Of a DNA stretch of 64,000 bases, positions 52,064-62,141 are shown piece by piece (positions within the stretch are counted from its first letter, which is position 1; the number at the start of each line of letters is the position of its first letter). A model generated the notes under the pieces. The model worked only from the letters and a program-made list of their open reading frames with translations, had not been told where the DNA came from and made no database searches. The stretch spans positions 1,240,001-1,304,000 of the forward strand of contig JASFAU010000009.1 in the NCBI GenBank assembly GCA_039704465.1. Direction: 5' to 3'. The position numbers and the translations under genes were made by a program. This DNA is from Plasmodiophora brassicae. Lineage: Eukaryota; Endomyxa; Phytomyxea; Plasmodiophorida; Plasmodiophoridae.

Positions 52064-53004
52064 TTCCCCTCCTTCAAAGAAATGCTCCTCCTTGCAGGTG
52101 TCTTCAGTGGTGGTGTATCGTAATCATGTCTCCTCCTTAATATAGTCTAATTAACATAATTAAGTCTCAATCTTCGTAGAACACAGTTTTGGCTTCTGTC
52201 GTCACATGGCCATCGGCATTAAAATAACCCAGCGCGCATCCGGGAAAAAGCATGACTAGGCTACTGGACTCCTTCCGCCTTAAGTAACTCCTTAACCTCA
52301 TCAGCAAGGTAGTGTTTCTCCTTCCTCATCCTGGCTGCATGGGTCTTCACCATCGTTGGTACATCCTTCGCCAACCTGCAGATTGGCTTCCATGAATCCT
52401 CAGCCTCAGAGAAGCCCTTCCATCCGATCAACAATTCCAATTCCCCTGTCTCTGGACTATGCCTGCAGTCCTTGAAGACCTCAATGGCGAAACGCTCATT
52501 GTCATAATCCATCTGTCGCTTCAATTCCTCAGTGGCATTCAGTTTGCCATGCTCATAGAGGCGAACGCGGTCCCCGTGAACGGTTCGCGTGTCCGTCTCA
52601 TTGAACATATTCCTCACCTCGTAGGTGTAGTTCTCGTGGCTATCAGTTATTTGATATAGGCCCCGCCACTTCATAAAGAGCTTCTTGCCCGGAACCTTAC
52701 CCGGTTCAGGCAATCCAATAAGCACATAGTCACCGATCTGAAAGTTCGGTGCAGTTGCTCGTCGGTACGCGTCGCTCCTCTTCCTGTGTACGGCTCGGAT
52801 TTTCCTCGATTGCTTCAGTGCTCCCTTGTGCATTTCATTCAGCGACGTCTGCAGTTGCATGACTAGCTCCTGAATATGCTCCTTTGAGAGTGTAGCTTCC
52901 CCATACTTCTCATCCCCTGGCCTCTTGAACACTTGTTTCAGCGGGTTGCCTGGTTGACGTCCCATCATCACTGTCACCGGCGCATTCCCGTTGGTACGCG
53001 CCTG

Positions 53005-53076
53005 TGTAGACCGGACCGCCCAACTAGGCCACGAGAGCAGCTGCTCTCGTGGCCTAGTTGGGCGGTCCGGTCTACA
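53005..53076. repeat. 72-bp perfect palindrome, left end
   Basis: 36-bp arm TGTAGACCGGACCGCCCAAC... meets its exact complement at GCAG/CTGC (53040/53041). Confidence 0.95.
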
Positions 53077-53216
53077 AAACATCTCACCGGAGAAGCTCAA
53101 GCCTCCCGATGATCGAGCGATGTCCGCCGCCTACCGTTGCAAGCGACTCGCAGACCTACTCTCGTGACCGGCGCATCCGTACGTAACGTACGTCGTCGTC
53201 CACTGCGGACTGCGGG

Positions 53217-53333
53217 TGTGTCGTATTCCGGCTAGGCAATATGCAGTCTATTTATCTAGCCTCGACCACAGCTCCCGGAGTCCGGAAGTCCGAGCCAGCC
53301 TTGTCTATGGCATGAGCCCTAATATATGCCACA
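53217..53333 (-). repeat. Gypsy-B 3' LTR
   Basis: 117 bp, unusually short; on the minus strand TGTGGCATATATTAGGG to ACGACACA. Confidence 0.9.
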
Positions 53334-53641
53334 CTCCCCTCCTTCACAGAAGTGCCCCCCGGATTCTTGACTTGAGCCTGTTGTCCAGAGTAGATCTGCT
53401 TCGTTGCACTCTTCATGGGCGACCGCACTGTCAAAAATGCCGTGGAAATCATTCACCGTGGGTTATGTTTTCCCCAGTCCCGTCATGGCTGTGACGGGAC
53501 ACCTGTCGTCGCTGGCGCTCTTCGCGATGACGACCGGCCGGCCCTGAGACCATGAGCGGCTTGCCCAAGGTACTGCGAGGCTCGCACCCGCTAAAACCAC
53601 GTCTAAAAACCCAGTCGTCCTTCCCATGCCTCCACGTGCAT

Positions 53642-56488
53642 TCACGACCTGCGCCGCTGGTTCGCGCCCCTGCGCCGCTTCGTGTTCTTGGCTTGCTTTT
53701 CGTCACCCAGCATGTTCGCTAACTGTTCCACCAGTGCGTGTTGTGGGTTCTCGCTGATGAATTCTTTGACCATCGATGGGGCGTCCTCAATTATCACTTG
53801 CGCCGGCTCCCACGATGCTTCATCGTCACTGAATCCTCGCCATCGCACCAGTAGCTCCACAGTTTGGTTGCTGTTGTTGACTCTCGCGTCGCTGATGCCG
53901 TCTATTTCCCATGTGGAGTCGTCATACGCGATTTGTGCTTTGAGTTCTTCGGTCAGGTTGAGGTTGCTGTCCGCGTATAGCCGCATTCTGCTTCCGTGTA
54001 CGATTCGGGTGTCACCATTGACCAGGTTCTTCACTTCGAATACGTATCCACGTTCAGCATTGATAATCTGATATGGGCCTTTCCATTTCAGAAACAATTT
54101 TTCGCCAGCCCGTACCAGCTCCTTGCTGATCAGGACATAATCGCCCAACCCGAAGTTAATCTTCAGTCTGCTTTCTGAAGCTTTCTGTCTTCGGTTGCTT
54201 CTCTCGGCTTCTGTTCCCTCGGCAACTTCCTTGTGCATCATCACTAATGCATCAATGAGTTCATCCGTCAACTTGACGATTTCCTCAGTTGCCAATGGTT
54301 TCTGCCGCACGAGCTCTCCGGTCAGATGCCGCACACATCGAATTCTGTTCAATGGTGTGTCGTGCTTTCTGCCAGTGTGGACTGTGATTGGCGCTCGCCA
54401 TCCTAGTCTCTTCTGAGGGCGGTGGTTGAGTGTATATTCAACGAGCTTGAGCAGCCACGGCCACTCCTCTTTCTGCCACCTCAGGTGAGAGCAGATTGCT
54501 CGGAACAGCGCCAATATGTGCTTATTGACAACTTCTACAGTTCCGTTTGGGAAGTGAGTCCATGCTGTTGTCCAGTGTTGCTCGACACCACACAGCTTGT
54601 TGTATTCCCGCATGAGTTCCGACATGAAGTACGCCGCCTGGTCTGACACCAGTATGTCGGGCGTGCCGGATTTTGAACTCCATTCCATTAGGGTCTGCAC
54701 GGTTACTAACGTGTCTGGCACCGCTGCAGGTACCAGATGCACCAGACCCGAGAAGTCGTCTTTGAGTACTAGGACCCACTTGAAATCATGGGCGACCTGC
54801 TGTTTGGTCGGCATGATGTACAAGAAATCCATGTGTACGACCTGTCCCGGTGCTGTTGCATGACACGCCTTCCCCAATGGCCTGTGGATGATGTTCCCTC
54901 CTCTGGTTGGGAGACAGTGTAAGCATCCTTTGCAAATGCGCTCCACGTCGTTTCTCATTCCCTTCCAGTAGAACTGCTCCTGTAGGATGTTGGTCGTCAC
55001 GTTCATTCCGTTGTGGGCTAGTCCACCAGCATGCGCGATCACTGTCAACCTTACTCTAAGGTCAGTGTCGGCGTGTGGAATGATCGCTTGTCCCTGACTG
55101 TTGACCCAGAGTCCCTCTGCGTTTCTCGTCAGTCCAGTCTTCTCATCCTCTGCCAGTAGCTCATCCTGCTGACGCACAATCTCTGCGACTGTCGGCCAGG
55201 TTAGCTTGTCATTCAGTGTCGGCTGGACCCTGAATCTGCCACTTGCACTTTCCCAATTCGCTGCTTCACTAGCATGCATAGCCGCAGGCTGATCATTCTG
55301 ATCCTCCCGGATACTGTGTACAGCCGCAGGCGAAGCCCGGATACTGCACGCAGCCGCAGGCTGATCATCCTGACCAGATTGCCCATCCCGATCCTCCCGG
55401 ATACTGTGCATAGCCGCAGGCGAGGCCCGGATACTACCCACAGCCGCAGGCTGATCGTTCTGGTCATCCCGGATACTCTGCACTTGAATGATCCTGAAGA
55501 CGTTCACACAATCCTCCGGTTTCACTCGGCCAGTGAGGGCTTGCTCCTCAAGATCGTGTTCTCCCCGTGTGTTGGCGTCCACACCCCACCTCGTCTGAAG
55601 GTCGGTCCACACATTCTTGATCCCCGGAATGTGGTATATTTCGAAGTTGTACTTCCTCAACTTCATGCCCCATCGTTCTAAGCGCTCTGCAGTCGGTTGG
55701 GTACACTTCCGTGGGTCATATATGTGCTGGAGATTCTTATGGTCTGTGTACAGGCGGAATGGCTTCCCCGTCTGCAGCAAATAATCCAGTTTCTCGATGA
55801 CATCGAGCAGCCCGCTGGCTTCCTTGTCAACGGTTGCCCAATTCAATTCGCTACCTGCGAATCTGTGTCCCGAGAAGCCCAGCGGTTCATGTCGCGCCTC
55901 CCATATTGGTAGATCTGCATCTTCCATGGGTATCTGCGTGACCATGCCGGCCCTGTGGAATTTGCTCGCATCCGAAAACACACACTGAATCATGTCCTGG
56001 CGTGGATAGTTCAACTGCGTGTTCCGCCCAATGATTTCTTTGAGCTCGTCAAACGCCTTCTCCTCGGTTTGACCCCAACCATGTTTCTTCAGTTGAACGC
56101 CTTGCGCGACTGACTTTGTGCGCATAGGTTGGTTCTTCATGGCCTTCTCAAAGATCTGCTGCAAAGGAAGGGCGATTCTGCTGAATTCGGGGATGGACCT
56201 GCTCATCCACTGAGCCGCATTCAAGAATTGCTGCAGATCCGCTGCGGTTCTGGGATATTGCATCTGTTGCAACGTCCGAATTCTGTCTGGGTCATGCGAC
56301 ACCCCTTCAGGCGTGAATATGCGTCCCCCGAACTTCGCCTCCCTCTGGAAGAATTCACATTTCGCAATGTTGAATTTCAGGTTGTGCTTGTCGGCCAACT
56401 GTAGTGTCCTTTCTAATACACTGTACCATTCCTCCTCAGTGGCTGCATGACCGAGAATGTCGTCAATCCAGATAATGATGGCACGCAT
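53642..56488 (-). CDS. Gypsy-B pol: RT end, RNase H, integrase, chromodomain, 948 aa
   Basis: Opens at the RT catalytic block (AIIIWIDDILGHA, with Trp where Tyr/Phe is usual). Then RNase H (CVFSDASKF, LYTDHKNLQHIYD, HIPGIKNVWTDLQTRWG), a variable repeat-rich linker (SIRASPAAMHSIRED units, about 55,280-55,480), the integrase HHCC (GCLHCLPTRG), core (VVHMDFLYI, ILVSDQAAYFMSEL, FPNGTVEVVN) and a C-terminal chromodomain (LLVRWRGFSDDEASWEPAQ), which in chromoviruses guides insertion to marked chromatin. One open frame of 948 codons. It overlaps the upstream ORF in a different frame and needs a -1 step to be joined. Confidence 0.9.
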   Translation of the reverse strand: MRAIIIWIDDILGHAATEEEWYSVLERTLQLADKHNLKFNIAKCEFFQREAKFGGRIFTPEGVSHDPDRIRTLQQMQYPRTAADLQQFLNAAQWMSRSIPEFSRIALPLQQIFEKAMKNQPMRTKSVAQGVQLKKHGWGQTEEKAFDELKEIIGRNTQLNYPRQDMIQCVFSDASKFHRAGMVTQIPMEDADLPIWEARHEPLGFSGHRFAGSELNWATVDKEASGLLDVIEKLDYLLQTGKPFRLYTDHKNLQHIYDPRKCTQPTAERLERWGMKLRKYNFEIYHIPGIKNVWTDLQTRWGVDANTRGEHDLEEQALTGRVKPEDCVNVFRIIQVQSIRDDQNDQPAAVGSIRASPAAMHSIREDRDGQSGQDDQPAAACSIRASPAAVHSIREDQNDQPAAMHASEAANWESASGRFRVQPTLNDKLTWPTVAEIVRQQDELLAEDEKTGLTRNAEGLWVNSQGQAIIPHADTDLRVRLTVIAHAGGLAHNGMNVTTNILQEQFYWKGMRNDVERICKGCLHCLPTRGGNIIHRPLGKACHATAPGQVVHMDFLYIMPTKQQVAHDFKWVLVLKDDFSGLVHLVPAAVPDTLVTVQTLMEWSSKSGTPDILVSDQAAYFMSELMREYNKLCGVEQHWTTAWTHFPNGTVEVVNKHILALFRAICSHLRWQKEEWPWLLKLVEYTLNHRPQKRLGWRAPITVHTGRKHDTPLNRIRCVRHLTGELVRQKPLATEEIVKLTDELIDALVMMHKEVAEGTEAERSNRRQKASESRLKINFGLGDYVLISKELVRAGEKLFLKWKGPYQIINAERGYVFEVKNLVNGDTRIVHGSRMRLYADSNLNLTEELKAQIAYDDSTWEIDGISDARVNNSNQTVELLVRWRGFSDDEASWEPAQVIIEDAPSMVKEFISENPQHALVEQLANMLGDEKQAKNTKRRRGANQRRRS

Positions 56489-58737
56489 CAGGAGCTCCTT
56501 GAAGATTCCTGTGATGCTGCCCTGAATTGTGGCGACGAGTTTAGCGCACCCTGCATCGATCGTGTTGGTGTGTAAACTCCCCTATCTGTCATGAATGAGA
56601 AGAGCTCCTGGCACTCTTCGGCCAGTGGCATTAGCCAAAACCCCTTGAATGCGTCAAGGCTGAACCAGTACTTCGACCCGGCTAGGTGCTGTACAATGGC
56701 TTCCAGAAACGGCATTGGCCAAGCAGTTGCCTCACACATGGCGTTGACCTCCCGTAAGTCAACACACATTCTCCATCCTCTGTTGCCAGGCTTTCGTACA
56801 ACCACAACAGGCGATGCCCATTCAGCGTTGGGGTTCTCGTAGATAAGCCCATATTTCTCCAACAGAGTCACGAACTGCTGTAGGAACTCGCTCTGTTCCT
56901 TGCTGTACCGCCTCGCCTTACATCGCACTTTGCGAGCGTTGGCCTTCAGCTTTGTTCTGAAAGGCGCTACCTTCGCCGGCGGGTCGGGTCCCAGCTTAGT
57001 TCGAAATACGTTCCAATACCTGAAGGCTAACTTCGTGAGCTTTCTTCTCCACCGTCGTGGAAGCCCATTGCTGATGGATCGGCCGATCGCTTCTCTGATG
57101 CCTTCACGTATGTCCTCTGGAATGATGTCTCCTATTTCAACATCTTCGTACATCTGATCATCAGTTAGCGATTCGTTGTCGCTGGTTGCTTGCTGATTTG
57201 CGATCAGATGCTCCAGAGCTGAGGCCGGATCTATTCCAAGGTCCTCAAGCAAATCGAGACCCAAGTAGATATGTTCTGCTGGCACATCACATACAAGACA
57301 GGTGTGCTTAGGAATCTGCAGCTTCCCAGCACGTGTCTGCAGCGACAAGTCCACTTTGATTTCGTGGGTGGCTTTCCCAATTGCTTGCTCACTGTCGGCT
57401 AGAATCAGTGTCACTGGCGCTTCCAGTTCTCTCATGTCTGTGTTTGGATCCAATTCGGCAATTTGCATGGCCATCGACATCGGCATCAGCGTGCGCTCAG
57501 CTCCACTGTCAAGGATGCCCGGCCACTTGCCGTCTGTTTTTCCTACGCCAACTACGATCTCGTTGTCGCCATGCCGCTCAGCGCTACTTTCTAATCGGGT
57601 GTCTGCTTTCGACACTCGCATGTAGCCGCCACCCTGTGGTTTATTGGCATTGCTGCTGCTGCTGCTGGGGCGCGCCTCCTTGCGCGCTTCGCGCGCCTCT
57701 CGCAGCTTCTTGACGATGCGCTCCTTCTGGTCATCGGTCGCTTTGGGACACTGCCTTAGGCGGTGCTCGCCCTTGCAGAACCAGCATTGGGGCACTTCGC
57801 CTTCCTCTTTGCCACGCTTCAGCTTCTTGAGGGCTTGTTCCTCCGCCGGCATGGGCTGCTCCTTCTCCTTCCTCTTCTTGGGGATGGTGAGGGCGCTGCG
57901 TGGCGCGATCGCAGTCTGTCGCGATGCACCATCGAGACGGCACATGCTCTGTGCACGCCGCACCTCGTCGAAAGCAATAGCTTTCTCCTCAAGACGCTTG
58001 AAGAACGCGTCCGGATCCGACTTGAGGTGCTTCTCAGTCGTTTCCAGCAGCTCCTTCATTCGCGTCTTGAGCTCAGGGGGGTAGATTCCCTGCATGAGGA
58101 TGTCGACCTTCTTCTTGAGTCCCTTCTCCCCCGAGAAGGTTTCCCCAAGGTTACGGTCCTTGACGATCTTCACCAGCTGTCGACCATAGTCGAGCACCCG
58201 CGCCCTAGCATCTTGGATGCTTTTGTTCATGCGCAGAGAGTCGAAGTACGTCCAGTATGATCCGCTCTGAGCAGGCGCCTGGGCCATCTGCCAGCCACGT
58301 AGCATCCGCTCGATAACGTCATCGGGAACGTCTTCCGAGGTCCAGCGAAGTTCACCCGCGCTGCGTAGGAGAACTGGTAGCAGATCCTCGTCGATCATTT
58401 CCCGAAGCGGTGCACGACTCCGGAGTACGCCCAATCTGTTAAGGTACTCTGTGTGCCGCTTCAGAGCATCAAACCACTTGTTGATGCTTTTACCGTCACA
58501 TAGCCTGAGTTCAGGGGCCTTGGCCGCCTTGTCCACCTTGGCTATGCTGGCGATGCGGGCTGCGTCGACAGCGCTGTTGCCGTCTGGCAGTCCCGACTGT
58601 TCATCCGGGTATTCGTAGACCGAATGGTCTTCGTCACCGCTCTCGACCACCGGCTGCAGCGCGTCTAGTCGCGCTGTAACCTCAGTCAAGTCCTCGTCGA
58701 TCATCGACACCGATTCGCGCGTCGCCCCTGCAGCCAT
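56488..58737 (-). CDS. Gypsy-B gag-protease-RT start, 749 aa
   Basis: ATG 29 bp inside the 5' LTR. Gag region with NKWFDALKRHTEYLNRLGVL, a Lys-rich part and CCHC-like knuckle CWFCKGEHRLRQC. Protease with GILDSGAERTLMP. RT begins with RKVRCKARRYSKEQSEFL, WASPVVVVRKPG, RMCVDLREVNAMCEATAWPM and LDAFKGFWLMPL, then VYTPTRS. After that the frame is lost and short meaningless residues lead to a stop at 56488, while the true continuation (KLVATIQGS, WIDDIL) is in the -1 frame. Confidence 0.88.
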   Translation of the reverse strand: MAAGATRESVSMIDEDLTEVTARLDALQPVVESGDEDHSVYEYPDEQSGLPDGNSAVDAARIASIAKVDKAAKAPELRLCDGKSINKWFDALKRHTEYLNRLGVLRSRAPLREMIDEDLLPVLLRSAGELRWTSEDVPDDVIERMLRGWQMAQAPAQSGSYWTYFDSLRMNKSIQDARARVLDYGRQLVKIVKDRNLGETFSGEKGLKKKVDILMQGIYPPELKTRMKELLETTEKHLKSDPDAFFKRLEEKAIAFDEVRRAQSMCRLDGASRQTAIAPRSALTIPKKRKEKEQPMPAEEQALKKLKRGKEEGEVPQCWFCKGEHRLRQCPKATDDQKERIVKKLREAREARKEARPSSSSSNANKPQGGGYMRVSKADTRLESSAERHGDNEIVVGVGKTDGKWPGILDSGAERTLMPMSMAMQIAELDPNTDMRELEAPVTLILADSEQAIGKATHEIKVDLSLQTRAGKLQIPKHTCLVCDVPAEHIYLGLDLLEDLGIDPASALEHLIANQQATSDNESLTDDQMYEDVEIGDIIPEDIREGIREAIGRSISNGLPRRWRRKLTKLAFRYWNVFRTKLGPDPPAKVAPFRTKLKANARKVRCKARRYSKEQSEFLQQFVTLLEKYGLIYENPNAEWASPVVVVRKPGNRGWRMCVDLREVNAMCEATAWPMPFLEAIVQHLAGSKYWFSLDAFKGFWLMPLAEECQELFSFMTDRGVYTPTRSMQGALNSSPQFRAASQESSRSS

Positions 58738-58758
58738 CGACCTTCGTACGTGACTACA

Positions 58759-58766
58759 GTGATCAC
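58759..58766 (-). other. Palindrome at Gypsy-B primer-binding position
   Basis: GTGATCAC abuts the inner edge of the 5' LTR, as GAAGCTTC does in Gypsy-A. No TGG start. Confidence 0.5.
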
Positions 58767-58883
58767 TGTGTCGTATTCCGGCTAGGCAATATGCAGTCTG
58801 TTTATCTAGCCTCGACAGCAGCTCCCGGAGTCCGGAAGTCCGAGCCAGCCTTGTCTATGGCATGAGCCCTAATATATGCCACA
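58767..58883 (-). repeat. Gypsy-B 5' LTR
   Basis: 117 bp, matches 53217-53333 with about three differences. Confidence 0.9.
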
Positions 58884-58918
58884 GCGGGGAGGCTCGAACT
58901 CCCGTCGGTGAGATGTTT

Positions 58919-58990
58919 TGTAGACAGGACCGCCCAACTAGGCCACGAGAGCAGCTGCTCTCGTGGCCTAGTTGGGCGGTCCTGTCTACA
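58919..58990. repeat. 72-bp perfect palindrome, right end
   Basis: Same as the left palindrome except for a symmetrical base change (TGTAGACAGG instead of TGTAGACCGG); because both arms changed together, the pair has been kept complementary. Centre at 58954/58955. Confidence 0.95.
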
Positions 58991-59305
58991 CCTGCGACCT
59001 GTGATTGATCGTGTGTTCAATGTTGTGGTTCAACCATGGCCAGTCGTGTTTGTCCCACTGCAATTTAGACAGAAGTGCTCTGACTAGTTGCAAGTAGTTC
59101 CTGTTGATCACCTCGATCGATCCATTACTGTAATGCCCATAGGCAACAGTCGGGTGATGAGCAAATCCGCATCGACGCGCCAGTTCCTTTACAACGTTTG
59201 CCAAAAAGCAAGACGCCATGTCTGACACCATCAACTCAAACGTTCCGAAGATAGCCCTCCATTCGAGCAGTGCCTCTACAGTGGTTTCTGAATTGGGGAT
59301 ATGGT

Positions 59306-59489
59306 TGAGAAAGACAATAATGGAGTGGATGTATTACGTACGGCGTGTGCGGCGGACGTTACAGTGGCGACGTAGTCGCCGACGGTGTAACGGTTGCCAA
59401 CGCCGGCGGGCACGGAGTCGCGGAGTGCGTGACGGCGTTCACGTGCTGCAGGCATGTGCTGCTGGTCGTAGTGGATACATTGTTCGACA
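59306..59489 (-). repeat. Copia 3' LTR
   Basis: 184 bp, TGTCGAACAATG to CTTTCTCA (minus). Confidence 0.9.
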
Positions 59490-61835
59490 CGCCCCCTCCA
59501 GCAGCACACGGCCTGGGACTTGTGTCGATGATGCCGGCCAGGAGCAGGTTCGCATGATACGAGGTGCTGAGAGCGGGCTTCGTGAGGTAGTCTGCAGCCA
59601 TCTCGGCGGACGGGCACTTGTGGACCACGATCAAACTGGCCTCGACGGCCTCCCGGGTGTAGTGAAACTGCACCTCGATGTCCTTCGTGCGATCATCCAT
59701 CCGACGATAGCCAGACCAGGCCTTCGCGCCTTGATTGTCCTCGTATACGATCGTCGGACTGGAGCGTGCGAACCGATTTCGGTCAGGAATGACCGGATCC
59801 AGGCCAGCTGGCGGGTAACAGCACACAACGACTTGATCTCTGCATGTGTGGACGATAAGCTAACTTTGACTGCGCCCAGGTCTTGGCGACGTGACTGCCA
59901 GTGCACGGGGCCGCCAGCCAGCAGGATGATGTGGCCGGAGCGCGACCGTCGCGTGTCAGGGTCGGATGCCCAATCAGCGTCGGCGTATGCGATCAGACGA
60001 TCTTCGGGCTGGCGTTCGTATCGGATGCCGTGCGTCATGGTGCCGGCGAGGTACTTAAGAACGCGTTGCCCCGCACGCCAATGCTGGATGCCGGGATTCG
60101 AGGAGAATTGGGCCAGTACATTCGTTATGTACGCGATGTCGGGACGGCATCGATGGGCGAGCCATGTCAGGCAGCCAATAAGTTTGAGGTACGGCTTGGT
60201 CGCCATTTCGTCGCGGTCGAGGTCGCTTTGTGGACTCATTGTCGTTGATAGGTGAACGCCAGGCTGATGCGGCGTGTCGACCGGATGACAATGCGACATG
60301 TTGAAGTCGCTCAACACCTTCTCGATGTACTCGGCTTGGTCAAGGGTGATGGCGCCGGTGCCAGGTTCGCGGCGGATGCGCATGCCAAGCAGGGTCGACG
60401 GTTCACCTTGATCCGTGATCTCGGCCATCGTGGAGAGCTTCTCGAGAACGGATTCCGCGAACGGGACGTCATTGTACGCCAGCAGACCGTCGTCGGTGTG
60501 CACCGACATGATCATGAACTTTCCATCGCGATCGTACCGGAAGACGCAGGGGTCCGCGATGATCGATTCGAATCCGAGTGATAACAGCATCTCCCGAAGC
60601 GTCTTGTACCAACGTTCGGCGCCTTGTTTCGTTCCATAAAGGGCCTTTTGCAGTTGACGAACTCGGTACGGGACGTGATGATCGGTGAAGCCATCCGGCT
60701 GACGAATGTAAACATCATGGAGCATGTCGGCGTTCAGGTATGCGGCCACCCAGTCGACCTGGCGAAGATGCAGGCCGTGCTGCGCCGCGAGCGCTAGGAT
60801 AACGAGGAACGCAGTGGCACGGGCGGTCGGCGCGAACGTATCGTCGAAGTCGATGCCGGGGCGTTGTCGGAAGCCCTGAGCACAGAGTCGGGCGGTGAAC
60901 TTGCGGATGCCACCGTCGCCACTGAGCGAGGACTTCACTCGGAACACCCACTTGGCGCCAACAGCGATCTTACTTTTCGGCAGGTCGATTAGCGGGCCGA
61001 ACGTGTCCTTGGCGTCCAGTGTTGCCATCTGGGTGACGGCGGCGTCCCACCAGTGGCCAGCGAAAGGTGATGAGAGGGCATCGGCCATTGAGTTGGGTAC
61101 GGGAATGTCGGTCGCTTTCAGCTTCGACAGGTCGGGTCGTGGTAGACGGGCTGGGTCGATCGGGGCGGATACCTTGGCTCGACATGCCTTGGCAGCGGCA
61201 CCGCGACATGTCGGACGGTTGGACCTGATGGCCTGATCGATCAGACGGCGCTCCTCAACCTGCTGCCAATGCCGGATCAGTCGGCGGGAGCGACGAGGAG
61301 GGCGCTGTGTCGGGGACGTTAAGGTCGGATTCTGGAACCAGGCGTCGACCGTCGAGGACCACCGTGTCGACGAACGATTGGCCGCCTCCGGCGCCTTCCA
61401 CCATTCACCAGGCGGTTGACGACGACGATTCGATCGACGAGGGCGTGGCACGTCGATGACATTGTGGTCAACGATATCAGCAGCATCGGAATTGTCGTGG
61501 ACGTCGGGGTCGGCAGCTTCGTTGGGAGAGTCGTTGCTGGACGCCGAACCTTCGTAGTCGGGATCATCTTCAGCGTCATCATCATTTTCGTCGGTGGATA
61601 CGTCATCAGGAGACGGTGAGCGCGACGGTCGGACGATCTCGGAAGGCGATGACGCAGCGGCAGGTGACGGAGGCTCGGGAGGGGATGCTGCGAGAGAGGA
61701 TGCTGACGTCGATGGTAGAGGTGCCATGACGGCGTCGGAAGAGACGGGCGTCGGGACGATTCCGATGCTGCTGATATCGTTGACCACAATGTCATCGACG
61801 TGCCACGCCCTCGTCGATCGAATCGTCGTCGTCAA
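59359..61835 (-). pseudogene. Copia reverse transcriptase-RNase H ORF, frameshifted
   Basis: From 61835 the frame has an acidic/Ser leader, then RSNRRRQPPGEWW typical of the copia integrase-RT linker. RT follows with AVGAKWVFRVK, ARLCAQGFRQRPGIDFDDTF, QVDWVAAYLNADML, LYGTKQGAERWYK and the catalytic IMSVHTDDGLLAY. RNase H has AYADADWASDPDTRRS and VSLSSTHAE. The frame breaks near 59,750 after FLTEIGS; the rest (TIVYEDNQGAKAW, DYLTKPALS) continues in another frame to about 59,500. Confidence 0.88.
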
Positions 61836-61935
61836 CCGCCTGGTGAATGGTGGAAGGCGCCGGAGGCGGCCAATCGTTCGTCGACACGGTGGTCCTCGAC
61901 GGTCGACGCCTGGTTCCAGAATCCGACCTTAACGT
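61319..61935. repeat. Inverted repeat of about 175-bp arms inside the copia element
   Basis: Sequence 61,320-61,494 is the reverse complement of about 61,757-61,931, with a loop of about 260 bp. As a result the same 26-residue peptide starting MTTTIRSTRAWHVDDIVVND reads on both strands. The break between copia coding sequence and missing upstream genes is here. Confidence 0.85.
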
Positions 61936-61946
61936 CCCTGTTAATC

Positions 61947-62141
61947 TGTGAAGACGATAACGAAGTGATTTATTCCGACCGACATCGGCGCGAGACGGCG
62001 GCGACGTAACGCTGTGTAACAGGGGCTTGCCAAGCCGCTACCGACAACGGCGCCAGTGGCGGAGCCTCTGCCGTGGACGTTACGCAGTCGCGCACAGTCA
62101 CGGTGTCACCGTTTGCCGGTGGTACGACATGGTCCTTGACA
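61947..62141 (-). repeat. Internal diverged copia LTR
   Basis: 195 bp, TGTCAAGGACC to GTCTTCACA (minus). Flanked by the polypurine GGAGGGGGCG on one side and GATTAACAG on the other, so it sits as both a 3' and a 5' LTR. Confidence 0.75.

Larger units (their letters stand above)
53217..58883 (-). mobile_element. Gypsy-B: near-intact Ty3/gypsy chromovirus with 117-bp LTRs
   Basis: LTRs 53217-53333 and 58767-58883 differ at about three positions. TSD GCGGG at 53212-53216 and 58884-58888. Order: LTR, gag-protease-RT start, RT-RNase H-integrase-chromodomain, polypurine GAAGGAGGGGAG, LTR. The only clear break is one frame change inside RT. Confidence 0.94.
53005..58990. mobile_element. Small element with palindromic terminal inverted repeats, split by Gypsy-B
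   Basis: Both ends are 72-bp perfect palindromes (53005-53076, 58919-58990) in inverted repeat, continuing inward with AAACATCTCACCG and a less perfect stretch. Flanks are CCTG at 53001-53004 and 58991-58994. Without Gypsy-B and one GCGGG copy the element is about 314 bp. It has no ORF. Removing it and one CCTG restores the Gypsy-C integrase frame (NHRSQ joined to ARTNG). Confidence 0.85.

Noticed and set aside
58885..58985. A functional tRNA gene on the minus strand
   Set aside because: A-box, B-box and T-stem are good, but acceptor, D and anticodon stems do not pair by hand folding, and the 5' half is part of a palindrome.
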